Source of the DNA: Glebionis coronaria
Lineage: Eukaryota; Streptophyta; Magnoliopsida; Asterales; Asteraceae
Length of the DNA stretch: 64,000 nucleotides
Assembly (NCBI GenBank): GCA_025667525.1
Contig: CM046878.1
Location: forward strand, 390,604,974-390,668,973
Direction: 5' to 3'
The notes below the pieces were generated by a model. That model was not told where the DNA came from. It did no database searches and was given only the letters and a program-made list of their open reading frames with translations. Shown in pieces: positions 1 to 11,497 of the stretch. Position 1 is the first letter of the stretch, and every line of letters starts with the position of its first letter. Position numbers and translations under genes: made by a program.

Positions 1-1
1 G

Positions 2-1503
2 GCAATTGAGGGTGATGAAAATACATCTTTCTTCCATGGTATGCTAAAGAAAAAAAGGAGACAAAATGCCATCAAAGGAATTCTTATCAATGGCACTTGG
101 ATTGAAGAACCAGGTGTGGGGAAATCAGAATTTTACTCTCACTTCTGTAATAGATTCTTCGATACAGATAATTCTCGGATCCATATTGGTGATGTTCCCT
201 TTAATCTGATCTCTGGTGAGAAACGTGATTATCTTGAGCGTGAAGTGTCTATTGATGAAATCAAGAAGGCTGTGTGGGATTGCGGTAGTGATCGTGCTCC
301 GGGTCTTGATGGATTCAAATTCAAGTTTTTTAAAACATTTTGGAATGTCATTCAAAATGACGTGGTCTATTTTGTTCATCAATTTTTCAATTCTGCTTGT
401 TTCCCAAAGGGATGCAACTCCTCCTTCATTGCGTTGGTCCTAAAACCTGGAGATGCAAAACATGTGTCAGACTTCCGGCCAATTAGCTTCATCGGCTGCC
501 AATATAAAATCATTGGTAAGATTCTGGCAAACAGTCTTAGTACGATAATTGGGAGTTGTGTTAGTGTTGAGCAATCGGCTTTTCTCAAAGGTGGAAACAT
601 CCTTGATGGACTTTCAATTCTGAATGAATGCATGGCTTGGTATCGTAAAAGGAAAAAAGCTCTCATGGTCTTCAAAGTTGACTTTGAAAAGGCGTTTGAT
701 TCCTTGAGATGGGAGTATCTTGATGAGATCATGGGGAAATTTGGGTTTGGTTGCAAATGGCGTAAATGGATTTCCGGTTGTCTTAAGAATTCAAGGGCTT
801 CTATTTTGGTAAAAGGATCGCCTACTCATGAATTTGAAATGCGAAAGGGTCTCCGTCAAGGGGATCCCATGTCTCCTTTCCTTTTCATTCTTGCCATGGA
901 AGGGTTACATTCTTTGATTACCAAGGTTGAAAATGTTGTTTTGTTCACTGGCGCTAATATTGGCCAAGGTCGTGTTAATATTTCTCACCTTTTATATGCG
1001 GAGGATATTACTTTTGTAGGTGAATGGTTTCAATCCAATGCATATAACCTGATATCTATTCTTAGGTGTTTCTACATGGTGTCGGGGCTGAAAATTAACA
1101 TTATCAAAAGCAAAATCATTGGTGTTAATGTTCCTGATGAAGATGTTTCCAACATGGCTCTTGTCCTTGGGTGTGGTATCGAAAAACTGCCTATGATATA
1201 TTTAGGGGTGCCAGTTGGTGGTAACATGAGGAGATGTGGTAATTGGAAGCCTATTCTTCAAAAGTTTGATTCTAAAATGTCACGATGGAATGCAAAACTC
1301 ATATTTGTTGTGGGCGTTTAACCCTCATTAAGGCGGTTCTAGGTAATCTTCCTACCTACTATATGTCTTTATATTGGATGCCCATCACTATTCAAAAGCG
1401 TTTAGAATCTATGCGTAATCATTTTTTTATCGGAGGGGACGTCGACACTAAAAAGATCACTTGGATTAAATGGAATTCTTGTCTTGCAAGTAAGGAGATG
1501 GGT
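2..1503 (+). pseudogene. LINE (non-LTR retrotransposon) reverse transcriptase, partial relic
   Basis: The frame is open from the window edge at position 2, so the 5' part lies outside. The translation has the order typical of plant L1-like ORF2: an APGLDGF block, FRPIS followed by a fingers/palm region, VDFEKAFDS with the first catalytic aspartate, and LRQGDPMSPFLF. The catalytic YADD box reads YAED (near 1000), a change expected to impair polymerase activity. The frame shifts near 1285-1321 and the family's post-RT segment (GRLTLIKAVL, then LPTYYMSL) continues in another frame to about 1500. It stops abruptly where a Gypsy LTR begins. The rest of ORF2, including any RNase H or zinc-finger domain, is absent here and may lie beyond the inserted elements. 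Family assignment is firm; the element is dead. Confidence 0.9.
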
Positions 1504-4098
1504 TGTAAAACCCGCATTAAAATCCTATGAACAGTACACGTGAACAGTAATACACGAAAGCACGATAAAAATAAAACTTACAAATTATAATATTAATACA
1601 CGTGTCACGACATTAATAACGAACAATCATGAATATTATAAATGTGACACGATCACGATTACCAAATGCACGACATTTAGTTCACGAACATACACGACTA
1701 ATTTATCTAACATGGAAAAGCTTTGGGTTTCTCTTTTGGGCCCCACATGTTGCGGTTAATCAAGAAGAGAGGAAAGAAATGGGTCTTTTGGCCCATGACC
1801 CAAAATAACTAAATAACCAGTGGATTTGTTTTCATTATTCTAGGTTTACAAAAATTAAAGAAACCCTCTCCCTTGTTCCTTCTAGCCGCCGGCCACATCA
1901 ACACCAACAAGGTGTTCTAGACGATTTTGATTATTAATTTTGGGTTGTATGTGTTCGTGATCGATAACCTTTTCATTCCACGTCGACGGTAAAATAATAA
2001 ACCTACTTCTTTTAATTCTTTTTTAATTAATTCATGTTATGATCATAAGAACTAATCAAGAGAACATGTTAGATAAATAAACCATAATGTTAGGGTTGTT
2101 TGGTTCGGTCTTGTTGTAACCGAGACCTCTATAGGTCTCTGCTTGTTTCGATCCGACACCACCGAGACCCACAAAGGGTCTCAGTTTGGTTTGGTTTCTT
2201 TTGTTCGAACCCGAGATCAAAGGAACCCGACTATAGGTCGGGGTATGTTTATGTTGTGGGTTAAGTATAGTTAGCATCAACTGAGACCCCTCTAAGGTCT
2301 CGGTGGGACTTGATTTTGGACCGGAACCTAAACATTGGCAACCGGCCTAACCCGGTGCCACTCTTGGCTCAACAGTGGGAACCTCGGCTTAAGACGGGGT
2401 ATGTTTTGGGCTAACAGTGGGAACCACTGGCTAGAGCCGGTGGTGAGTTAATGAAGTCAGTGGCAACCGGCTAGGCCGGGTAGCCACTAACGGGGTTTGG
2501 TTTCGAGTTCGGGTTAATTTTTAAAACACATGGTTTCGGGAAATAATTAAAATCAGAAAACATGTTAATTAAATTAGTTACTAGACTTGTTAATTTAATT
2601 TATTTCATGACTTAGGTTAAATATTAAAATTAATATTATATGTATAACCTAAAGTATTTTACTTAGCTTAATTTAATTAAAAATGTATTTTTAATCAAAT
2701 TCCATATAACGTATAGTTTAATTATGTAACCAGTTATTTAATTAATAAGATATAATCATGACGTGTATTATACTATTTAAACTTTACTTATTATTTATAA
2801 TCCAGCTTATTTCTAGTTATGGGAACTTACTATTTTTGGAAACTTTCTATTTCTAGAAACTTACTATTTATGGAAACCTCCTATTTTTAGAAAGTTACTT
2901 AGTATTACAATACAAGTATTATCATATGTGACTACATGATTAATACTTAACGGAACATCAGAATAACTACAGAATACACAGTAAAACATAACAGAATACG
3001 TATAATATGCTAAGAACACTCAGAACCAGTAAAATACATGTAATTTAGACAACTCCTACACGTCCATATTTCTTATGTAGTATTATCCGTCAAGGCGGGG
3101 TAGTCTTCATCGTTTTCATTAGCTTCTACTAGACATAAGGTACGGATTTCCCGTCCTTCAGTAAGAACAATCTCTTCCTTCATTAGGATTTCCCCGTATG
3201 CAGCCAACTGTTTTCCTCAGTAGTTACAGATTAAATGCTTATGTTTTATTAGTTACCTTAGCCATATACATGCATGACCAGTTTCACCTAGTTATGGAGG
3301 TACCATAACCATAACACTAGAGGAACTAGTGCTATGACTTTACTACGGCGAAGTGATAGCTCGTGGTGTCCCATTCAGTTATTTGGCCATTATATTTATT
3401 ATGTTATCATGTGGGGCGTATGGGTGCATCCTAATTACAAGTTTCAGTCAGGATTTCATGGTGAATGTGGTGTGTGCCTTGCATCATTCACAAGGAGCTG
3501 ATCCCTCCTACCCATTACCAATTAATTAGAGGCATCCCCTCTAATTTGCCTGACGAGGTCACCCCTCCAAGTATTCATGCACGTTGTTGACCTCATGACC
3601 TATATTGGCTTTTGGTAGATTAAACTAATACAAATTTTCATAAGTAAACATAACCTATCTTTCAGAACTAGAACCAGTAAACATGCTATAATTCCAGGTT
3701 TTCCAGGACTTACTCATTTTCGCTGCTATTCATGCCTTACATTTCTTCCTATATTATGCCATTCATGTTGTGTTACATATCCGTGTACTGAGCGTATTGC
3801 CCAGTCGTTAATTTATTTCCATGTCCCAAACGGCAGGTACCTAAGGTTAGACTGGAGTATTTGGAGGATACGCATAGGATGGGAGCTACCTTAGACTTGT
3901 TCTCATGCCTTCATATATTTATGCTTGTTTAGTCTTCCTTTAGTTCATTTATTTTATTTATGTTTTGGGCTTATGTTTGAGAACCGATGTTTGATTACGG
4001 TTATCCCTTTGGTCATGTATGTTTATGACATATTACCTTGCATGCTTTGATGACACGCCATAATTTACTATAGCATTCCATCTTAACAAATGGGGTGT
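1504..4098 (+). repeat. Probable 5' LTR of an old Ty3/Gypsy (Tekay/Del-like) element
   Basis: The block starts TGTAAAACCCGC, close to the TGTAACACCC start common in Tekay/Del LTRs, exactly where the LINE homology ends. It ends just before a sequence resembling a methionine-tRNA primer binding site. It has no ORF, and the downstream DNA carries Gypsy reverse-transcriptase and integrase relics. The matching 3' LTR is not in the window, so the boundaries rest on the termini and the PBS alone. The right terminus is eroded (TGTTTA instead of a clean CA). Confidence 0.55.
2122..2301. repeat. Cluster of hairpins sharing GAGACC/GGTCTC arms
   Basis: Three inverted repeats with the same arms lie at 2122-2139, 2164-2182 and 2283-2301, with loops of 4 to 7 bases. 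A further hairpin with CCCGAC/GTCGGG arms lies near 2227-2245. The region is more GC-rich than the rest of the LTR. Function unknown. Confidence 0.6.
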
Positions 4099-4118
4099 TT
4101 ATGGTATTAGAGCCAAGG
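4099..4118 (+). other. Primer binding site of the old Gypsy element (tRNA-Met type)
   Basis: TGGTATTAGAGCC differs by one base from TGGTATCAGAGCC, the usual complement of the initiator-tRNA 3' end in plant LTR elements. It directly follows the proposed LTR end. Confidence 0.6.
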
Positions 4119-7100
4119 TTTGGACATGTAGGCTCTAAAACTTGACCTGTGACTAGTGGGTAGTCACCAGGATCTTCCAAAGCCGATGTCTGATATTCCA
4201 CGTATTGATATTTTCAGCATCAAGTCGACGTCTAATTTCCATGTATTGATATTTTCAAAACCTCGTTGTTTTTAACCATGATGTTTTCTTCAGAATGTTT
4301 TACTAATATGGATTTAACAACCTTCATCCATACTTAGTTACATGTCATTATTTTATGCGCAATGTTTCTTGAGAATGTTGACTATTATGGACTGAACCAC
4401 AGTAGTTCATACTTAGTCACATGCTTTTCCGTTATGTTTAGAAAGTTGGTTTGCATTCATTCATTTCATGTATTTATTTCATGCATTCATCTCATTGTCG
4501 CAGGTTTATGACTAAGTATGGGTTGGTACAGGAATGTCCCTATTTAGTCGCATGTGTTGTTATCGAAACTTTTAACTTTGGGAACGACCTATTGGCGTCC
4601 CCCTCTATGTCTTTTGTTTTGATGAACCGTCCCACAGGCGTTCACCCTCGCTCATAGAAAAGTTTTATAAACTGCATCAAGCATTTTAAACTGTTTCATG
4701 CATCATAAACTTTCTCATTGCTTTATACATCGCTAATTCATTTTATATTCATCTCATATCATTCCAGACCTCTCATTTATGTTGCATTGTTTGCATTGTG
4801 AAACGACTCATAGTCGGCCACACTATTAACTTTCAAAATTTAATCCATTTCAGTCATAGCTTTTCACGTTCCCTCATTATTATTACGATTTGTGTCAATT
4901 ATCTTGTCATGCTATCATGGTTAACTTTTTTTTCATGATGATGATGTTTTATACTCATTGAAGTAATTTTGTTCCGTGTTCCTTCATGTTGATTTGGCTT
5001 CACGTTAGACATTGATAAATTGTATTTAGTCATGTTTTCATGATAATCATGGTTGGTTTTCATTGATCATGTTTTCATGCTGTCAATCATTAAAATCCCA
5101 CTTAATCGTGTTTTGTACCCCTTAAGCGACTAGAATTATGTCCGCGCTAAATTAGCTAGGCTATTAAGTGTTCCTTGATCATGTCAGATGATTGACACCG
5201 TATTGACCACCTCATGTGTACTCCATGTACCATGTTCCATGTTTACTTTATGTACCATACTCCAGATATTCCAGTTACCGCACTCCCCGTGTGATACTAA
5301 TCCATTTTCAATTTTCTCAGACATTTTCTCACCAATGTTGATTTAAAAGATGATACCGCTCTCATCTTGGCGATTTTACAAAACAAGGAAGAAGGTGATA
5401 GATCAGAGCAACCCAACTAGAATTTTGTTAATCCGCCAGATGTACAGTTTCATTCTATATTCTTACCTTCTTAGATGGTACGTAACTTGCTTTCCAGTTG
5501 ACTTTTCCGGTATACGAGTAGAAATCTATACCAGCCAGCCACTCAACTAAAAAGTTACATGAATCATAGTCATAACTATGACTGTCATGAAACTGACATG
5601 TAAGGAGGCAGTAACAACTACCGTGACAGCAAACACTCTGAGTATAACGACGGAACTTCGGTTACGGACGTCATCAGAAATACACAGGATTAGCAGTCCA
5701 ACCTATCCGCCAAATTTTGACATGGGGACCTAAGACTTTAAATTTCATTTGTTTTACATCTCGAGACTTATGTCAATACATCCGTCAAGATACATGTCCC
5801 ACGAATATGTTGAAGATACCTGTCAAGACACTAGTCAAGACACATGTCATGCGCATATCCCCTCAAGATACGAGTCAGGACACATGACTCGCGTTTATCA
5901 TCTGAAACTACCTTGAGTAATTCAGGATGCCCTCCAAGGTGTATAACCATTCTGATGTGTCATGAATAAATCAGGCCATAAGCATTTCAGCATCATCATT
6001 GGAGTATTGTTCACGTTTAAACACGCATTGTTCGTTCTGTAGGAGGCAGGCGAAGCACGTTCTCTAAGATATACTACGTTTTACTCCATGTATTGGTATG
6101 GCATTTTCATTTCTTGATTTCATACTTTATATATATCCATGACCATAAGGACATGATTCGTGTCATCCATGTATACGAACCCAGTCATTCAGTATGACGG
6201 TAGGATCCAATCTGCTATGTACTTCCCTCTGACAGATGGGAGTTAAATATGACTTTGTCTCTAGACTATGAACAGCAACCTATGCTGCGATAAGCCGTTA
6301 TCCATATCAGATTATGTACATCGATGTTCAGGCTCCTGAATACACTCAACGTGGTTCTTCCATCAGGAAAACTGTACAAGTCATTGGTGTTTTTCAAATA
6401 TATGATCGTCATTCCATGGCTGCGAAGATTTCCTGACTATCATTTATGACACGACTTCTGAAATTCCTCTTACCTAGGATCAGCTGAATATTTCTAAATT
6501 CCTGGATGTAATTACAGAAAAACCTCCAAATTTACTTCCTATCTGCAGGGTGGATCTTAACATCAAGCAGGTTAGGGAGCAGAACCAGTTCCCAATACTC
6601 TTCATAGCATGGCTTCCTTGAGCTAAAGAGTTGGAGGTTCAGGTATAGAGATGCATTAACCGGGCTCATCCATCAGATGCATCACCCTGATATGCACTGA
6701 TCTTGTTTAGTAAAGAGAAGGACGGTAACATGAGATTATGTGTCGACTGGCATCGATGTAAACAAACCACCCTTCATGACCGTTACCTTCCTTCACGCAT
6801 AGACGACATATACGATCAAATGTAGGGTGCTAACGCACTTTTACAAGAACAATTTACAATCATGCTGACAACTGTGGCAAGTGAAAGAGTAGGGCATGTC
6901 CATGGCTTCTCTTCACACACAATTTGGTCATGCTAAATTCATGATTTTGGTTCTAGTCTCTTGAATGCTTCAACAGCATTGTAGATTTTTAAATGGAGTT
7001 CCATGAACTCATAACCAAAGTTAGTTGGTAGTTTCATCCATGACAACCTGAATATTCTCTAAGCTATAGAAGGGTACAAAGACCACATTCGCACTATGTT

Positions 7101-7699
7101 GCAAATTCCATGACAGAAGAAATTCCACCCTGAATTTTTTCCTAATTGATTGCAGCAGCACGCTGAATCACTTTGATTCTCACGATAAATTTTACCATGA
7201 CTCCATTTACGCGTAAAGGAGGGAGTTCTACGCTAAAGGAGGTGTTCCAAGGGATCCTACGCTAAAAGAAGTTTAACTTCAGAAAATCTTAGACTCCTGA
7301 ATTTCTATCTATCCAGTTTCTATGAAGCAAGATACAGTTAAGTTCATATCTAAGTATCTGCTATACCGGCAGGTTAAGATAGAACACCAATAGGTTAAGA
7401 GTTATTTCCACCCTTGGAAACTGTGAATTGGAGAAGGGACAAGACCTCCATGGCATTGTACCAGAGTATCGTAAGCTCAGAAGAATCATGATGCTATCTG
7501 GATTGTTTTCAACTGTTTGACCAAGTTTGCGAAATCCTTCTATCAGTAGGGATTTCATAGCTAGCAGATTATCAGATATTTCCAGCCAGAGATCATACGA
7601 TCGCTAGGCACTCTTGCAACCATCAGCTCATAGGAAGACTCATGCACGCATTCATTTTTTATTACGTACATGTCCTTGTTCAATTTTATGATGTCTTCG
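4119..7699 (+). pseudogene. Decayed Ty3/Gypsy gag-pol internal region
   Basis: No long ORF survives, but conceptual translation across frames shows Gypsy pol in order. Near 6620-6840 there is a reverse-transcriptase N-terminal part (KEDGNMRLCVDW, then DRYLPSRIDD). Near 7030-7140 there is the active-site region, with FIHDNL where FIDDIL is expected, followed by a recognisable HIRTMLQ segment. Near 7480-7620 there is an integrase core piece (HDAIWIVFNCLTKFAKSF). Many stops and indels interrupt all of it. A degenerate repeat of TCAAGACACATGTCA-like units lies at 5780-5890, and ACGCTAAA occurs three times in 7210-7265. The remainder was separated by the insertion of element B at 7700. This is the oldest LTR element in the window. 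Confidence 0.75.
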
Positions 7700-8092
7700 T
7701 GTTGTCTTATATTTGTGATTAAACAAGAAACAAAGGTAGAAGATAGATGAAGTAGATGAATTCTAGAGAGAGAAAGTAGTGAGAGAAAGTAGAGAGATTG
7801 GTTGGAACTTTTGGAGGATTAGATTAGAGAGAGAATATGAAAATGACCAACACCCTTCCTAACATGCTAGGAAGGATATATATAGTCCACCCACATGCGG
7901 GCTTAATTATGGACTATAGTCTGATGGGCCGGGCTTTCCTTTTGGGCTTTAGTTACTTATGAATGAACTTTAGCCTATAGTTAAGCATGTATAACATGAC
8001 TAATCTACTACCTATTACAACGTTCTAATATACAATACATAATTAACATATGACCGAGCATTCTTGTTTGACTTAATATTTAGAGTCTAACA
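7700..8092 (-). repeat. 3' LTR of element B
   Basis: TGTTG...TAACA termini, 393 bp, direct repeat of 54836-55228 with about 20 differences seen by eye. On the minus strand it contains a TATATATA box (about 7876-7883) followed by a hairpin with 8-bp arms CCTTCCTA/TAGGAAGG at 7854-7875. Confidence 0.85.
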
Positions 8093-10201
8093 ATCTCCCC
8101 CAATGAGAGGTCATTACCCTTTATGAGAGGTCATTACCCTTTGTCATTTGGAGAATTGTAGAGATTACAAATCTCGCCATAAATGAGTCTTGAACGTGTA
8201 ATAGTAGTCTTGTTTCTTCATGTTGTGATCTTTGAGCCTTTGTCGTTGTCTTTTGACTTTGTCTTTTTGATCTTGAGATCTTCAAATCATCCATGACTTA
8301 TCTTAGCCATCTTGCGATCTTGTGTCTTCATCCACATGCTCACGCTACTAATTGTTGAATATATCTTTAGGCATGAGTATGTGGTTTTGAATCTTTGACT
8401 TTGCTGAGTACACCGTAAGGCCACCTTCTCGAGACAAAACATAAACACGGACTGAATGGCTTTGACATTCGTCCTAAATCGGTAGCGTTTTACCTCCGGT
8501 CGGTGAACACAGTTATACGATATTAAATACAGTACCTGTGATTAGGTAGATTCAATCAAGAATCTCCTTGACAGGGTTTCGCGGCTGTACTAGCCGTTCT
8601 CTTTACTCGACCGTCTCAAAGCAAGACTGCGAACATAAAGAGTGAACCAATTGGATAAATATCCGCTTGATTAAAGTCGTCAATTCAAATTCCTGGAACA
8701 AGTGTGATTCATAAAGAATCTTACCATTGTTGCTTTCCAGTTGACACAAGCTTGATTCATAAGAATCTCACAAGTCACCTACCGTAGCGTTGTTTGATGT
8801 TGACGCTAGAAGGATTTCCATTTGTCACTGTGAATATTAATGAATATCACTCTGAATGTTTTAGCAAGACCATAAAGATATTGCGTAGAAACTTGAAACG
8901 AGTTTGAATCAATTCAGAATCAAACCACTGTTGCTTTTTAGTTTTACATATGTTTAATTCATAAAGAATCTTGCATATGACCTAACGCAGTGCTGTTTGA
9001 TGTTAACACAGGAAGGATTTCCACTCATCATTGTGAATACTAAGTAGTATCACTCTGAGTGTTCTAGCAATATCACAAGGATATAGCATAGGACTCTCTT
9101 TATCGTCATTCCGTGTGTCCAAATGAGAATTGATTGATCTCTAGGCTCTAGACTCGATTTGTGCACTTTTAGTGGTCGGAGGCTGGAGCAGATGCCACCT
9201 ATTCAATATCAACTATCTCGGAGTGAGAAAGTCAATAGAAGTCATGTTGATCTCCGTGACAATAAAACAAACTTCTTTTGAGAGAAGCCTAGTAGCTAGG
9301 GAGGGGTTTTGCATTACATCACTGGGTCCATGATGAGTTGTCTTCATGATGTGTTGACCCGGTTTCTGCCTAAGTTGTATGGAGGGCTTCTTTGTTTACA
9401 CCTTTTATCCTTACATTTCTTTTTCATTCTTCAACCCCTTCAATGCTTACCAAGACATCATTACTAGCACCTTGTTGTGATTGTTCCAGTGCTAGCATCA
9501 GTACTTAGTCGGCATTCAGCTAGGTTCACATTCTACTGCATCTTTCCTAAGGACTTCTAATAATCTATTGGATTGTCCCTGGGAAGATCCCTCCGGTTCT
9601 GGTTGGATCATAGGACTTAAACCTAACCACCCTTTTGACACCAATAATGTCGTGGATTAAAGATGTTGTGGGTATTTGATCGTAACCATAAAAACCACTT
9701 CAAATATCTAACAAGGTGTTTGAAAAACATTTAACACCTTGATAGTTTTGTCGTTTCAGAAATGCTCCCCATTCACATATGCATCGATAATCGAAAGTGT
9801 TTTGCATATGAAGGAAAGAGTTAAAGTGCTTGAGTCTTATATAAGATCACATTTTAATCACATTTTCTCCCCCTATCTCTAATATATAAAATCTTTTGAT
9901 ATTAGAGATACCAAATTTGATTAAAATATATTTTGAAAAATAGTCTTGAAAATCTTCGGGAGAAAAATGTGTCAATCTTTGCATGAAGTTGAAATGCTCC
10001 CCCTCAAAAATTGATCTAATTGAATTGTCATTGTATGGATGTGATCCACATTTCGCTTTTTGAGGATGGGAGTTTGTTGAACACACAATTTTTGAAAGAT
10101 TTTGAATAATCATTGAAAAATTCTTGAAAAAATTATGTTTAATTCTTTTTGAAAAATCCTATTTCTTTTTGGCGAAAAGGTTTTTCTAAAGCATAAACTT
10201 G
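8093..10201 (-). other. 3' non-coding region of element B
   Basis: No credible ORF. The block is homologous, in inverted orientation, to 47210-49239 of element A. It begins at the LTR with a CTCCCCC tract (polypurine tract on the minus strand). It contains a 22-bp direct duplication at 8103-8144 and copies of an approximately 200-bp repeat between about 8680 and 9100, matching those in A. Further GGGGGAG-like tracts occur near 9870 and 10000. It is cut by element A at the ACTTG target site (10197-10201). Confidence 0.75.
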
Positions 10202-10564
10202 TGTTAGCCGTATTTAAAGTGATGGTCATGTAATATATCATTGCGAAGCTCGTGGAAAATGGTACATAATGGTGTTGAGAGTTCTAGTATAATGTTTGGT
10301 ATGTAACGGGAATTAGTCCCGAACACACAAATGAGGAAGGCCTTCTATACCTTACCCTTGTAGTATAAAAGGCACTAAACACCTCATTTGTGTGTGTGTG
10401 TTTTCCATTTCATAGATTGTAGAGAGAGAAACATTTGTCTTTCTCTCACTAGGAATTCACAACCTTTTTGTTTTCTCTTTATTCTTCATCTAATCTAATC
10501 TTTCTTTTTGGTTTAATCTATGATGGTATTCGCATTTGGTTAAGTCGTGTGCATAAGTTCTACA
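10202..10564 (+). repeat. 5' LTR of element A
   Basis: 363 bp, TGTTAG...TCTACA, direct repeat of 49240-49602 with about 11 differences by eye (near 3 %). It contains a TATAAAA box at 10364-10370 flanked by a 9-bp inverted repeat CAAATGAGG/CCTCATTTG. Confidence 0.92.
10364..10370 (+). promoter_or_regulatory. TATA box in the 5' LTR of element A
   Basis: TATAAAA about 160 bp into the LTR, repeated at 49402-49408 in the right LTR. The position is consistent with the U3 promoter of a short Copia LTR. Confidence 0.65.
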
Positions 10565-11497
10565 AGTGGTATCATTCGCCAAGGGATTCGTGGTTAGCTC
10601 TTTGGTGTTGTCCTTGGTTTCTTGAAATTCGTGACCTTTAGATCAAATTTTTTCGTGTCTTTGTTAATCCAAGTGATCCATATATCTTCTACATAGTCGT
10701 GGTAGAGATTTGGGTGCTTTGGGTTGGTTAAAATCACGGATTTCTTGTCAAAAATCTCATTTTTTACCTATAGTCTCGGAATAGTACTTGTATTCCGACA
10801 GAATCCATCGGAAAAGGGTTTACATATTCCGACAGAATCCATCGGAAAAGGGTTTATCATTCCGATACATATTCTGATACGGATTCTGATAGGTGTTGAA
10901 CTCTGTTATTCCGACAGAGCATTCCGACAGAGTATTCCGACAGGTATTCCGACATGTATTCCGACAGGTATTCCGACCGACATTCTGACAGGTATTCTGA
11001 CAGGTATTCCGACAGACATTCCGATAGGATATTCCGACATCTTTCCGATAGATATATTCCGATGGACATTCCGATGGATATTTTGTTTGAGTATTTTTCA
11101 GACTTAGCCACTATCTAGACTTGTCCCGGAACATAGTTTACACGAAGATTAAAATTTATTTTTTCCTAGACCATTTTTAGGCCATTTAAGCTTCGATTTC
11201 AAATTTTGGCGATGCGAAATTTTTTTTGACAAAAAATTCAAATTTTCGGACCAAAATTCAAATTTTTAGGCCATTTTTCGGTTTTATTTTTGTCCAAATT
11301 TTTCCTTTTTTTTAAATTTTTCCCTACTAGTTATTGGCTATTTCTAACTTGAATTCAAAATTTGGTAATTCAAAATTTTTTCGGTTTATTTTATATCGGA
11401 CTGAGGTATTTTTTGTCGGGCTAGAAAATTTCAGCAAAGTTTGATTTTGTTGTCACTCCAACACACGCTTTCTACGAATTGAGATCCTGTTTTTCAC
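10565..11497 (+). other. PBS and 5' leader of element A
   Basis: TGGTATCA at 10567-10574 matches the first eight bases of the initiator-tRNA-type primer binding site, then diverges. The leader up to the gag ATG at 11498 holds the ATTCCGA array (10785-11080) and a T/A-rich stretch with repeated AAATTC/AAATTT words (about 11180-11440). It is homologous to the leader of element B (53809-54835, minus strand). Confidence 0.7.
10785..11080 (+). repeat. ATTCCGA array, 12-bp period, in the leader of element A
   Basis: About seventeen ATTCCGA or one-mismatch copies. From about 10919 to 11040 they form a 12-bp tandem repeat (TATTCCGACAGG-like units). The first part (10790-10865) contains two copies of a roughly 34-bp unit that ends in TCGGAAAAGGGTTT. 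The unit length makes an open frame with an IPTG-like repeat, which I read as incidental. Confidence 0.9.

Noticed and set aside
9847..10113. 88-codon minus-strand ORF in the tail of B
   Set aside because: The homologous part of A is not open, so it is most likely chance.
10919..11040. Possible CRISPR-like array
   Set aside because: Units are 12 bp with no spacers, in plant nuclear DNA.
10724..11107. 127-codon ORF with IPTG-like repeats
   Set aside because: It is the ATTCCGA array read in frame because the unit is 12 bp. It lies in the leader and has no other support.
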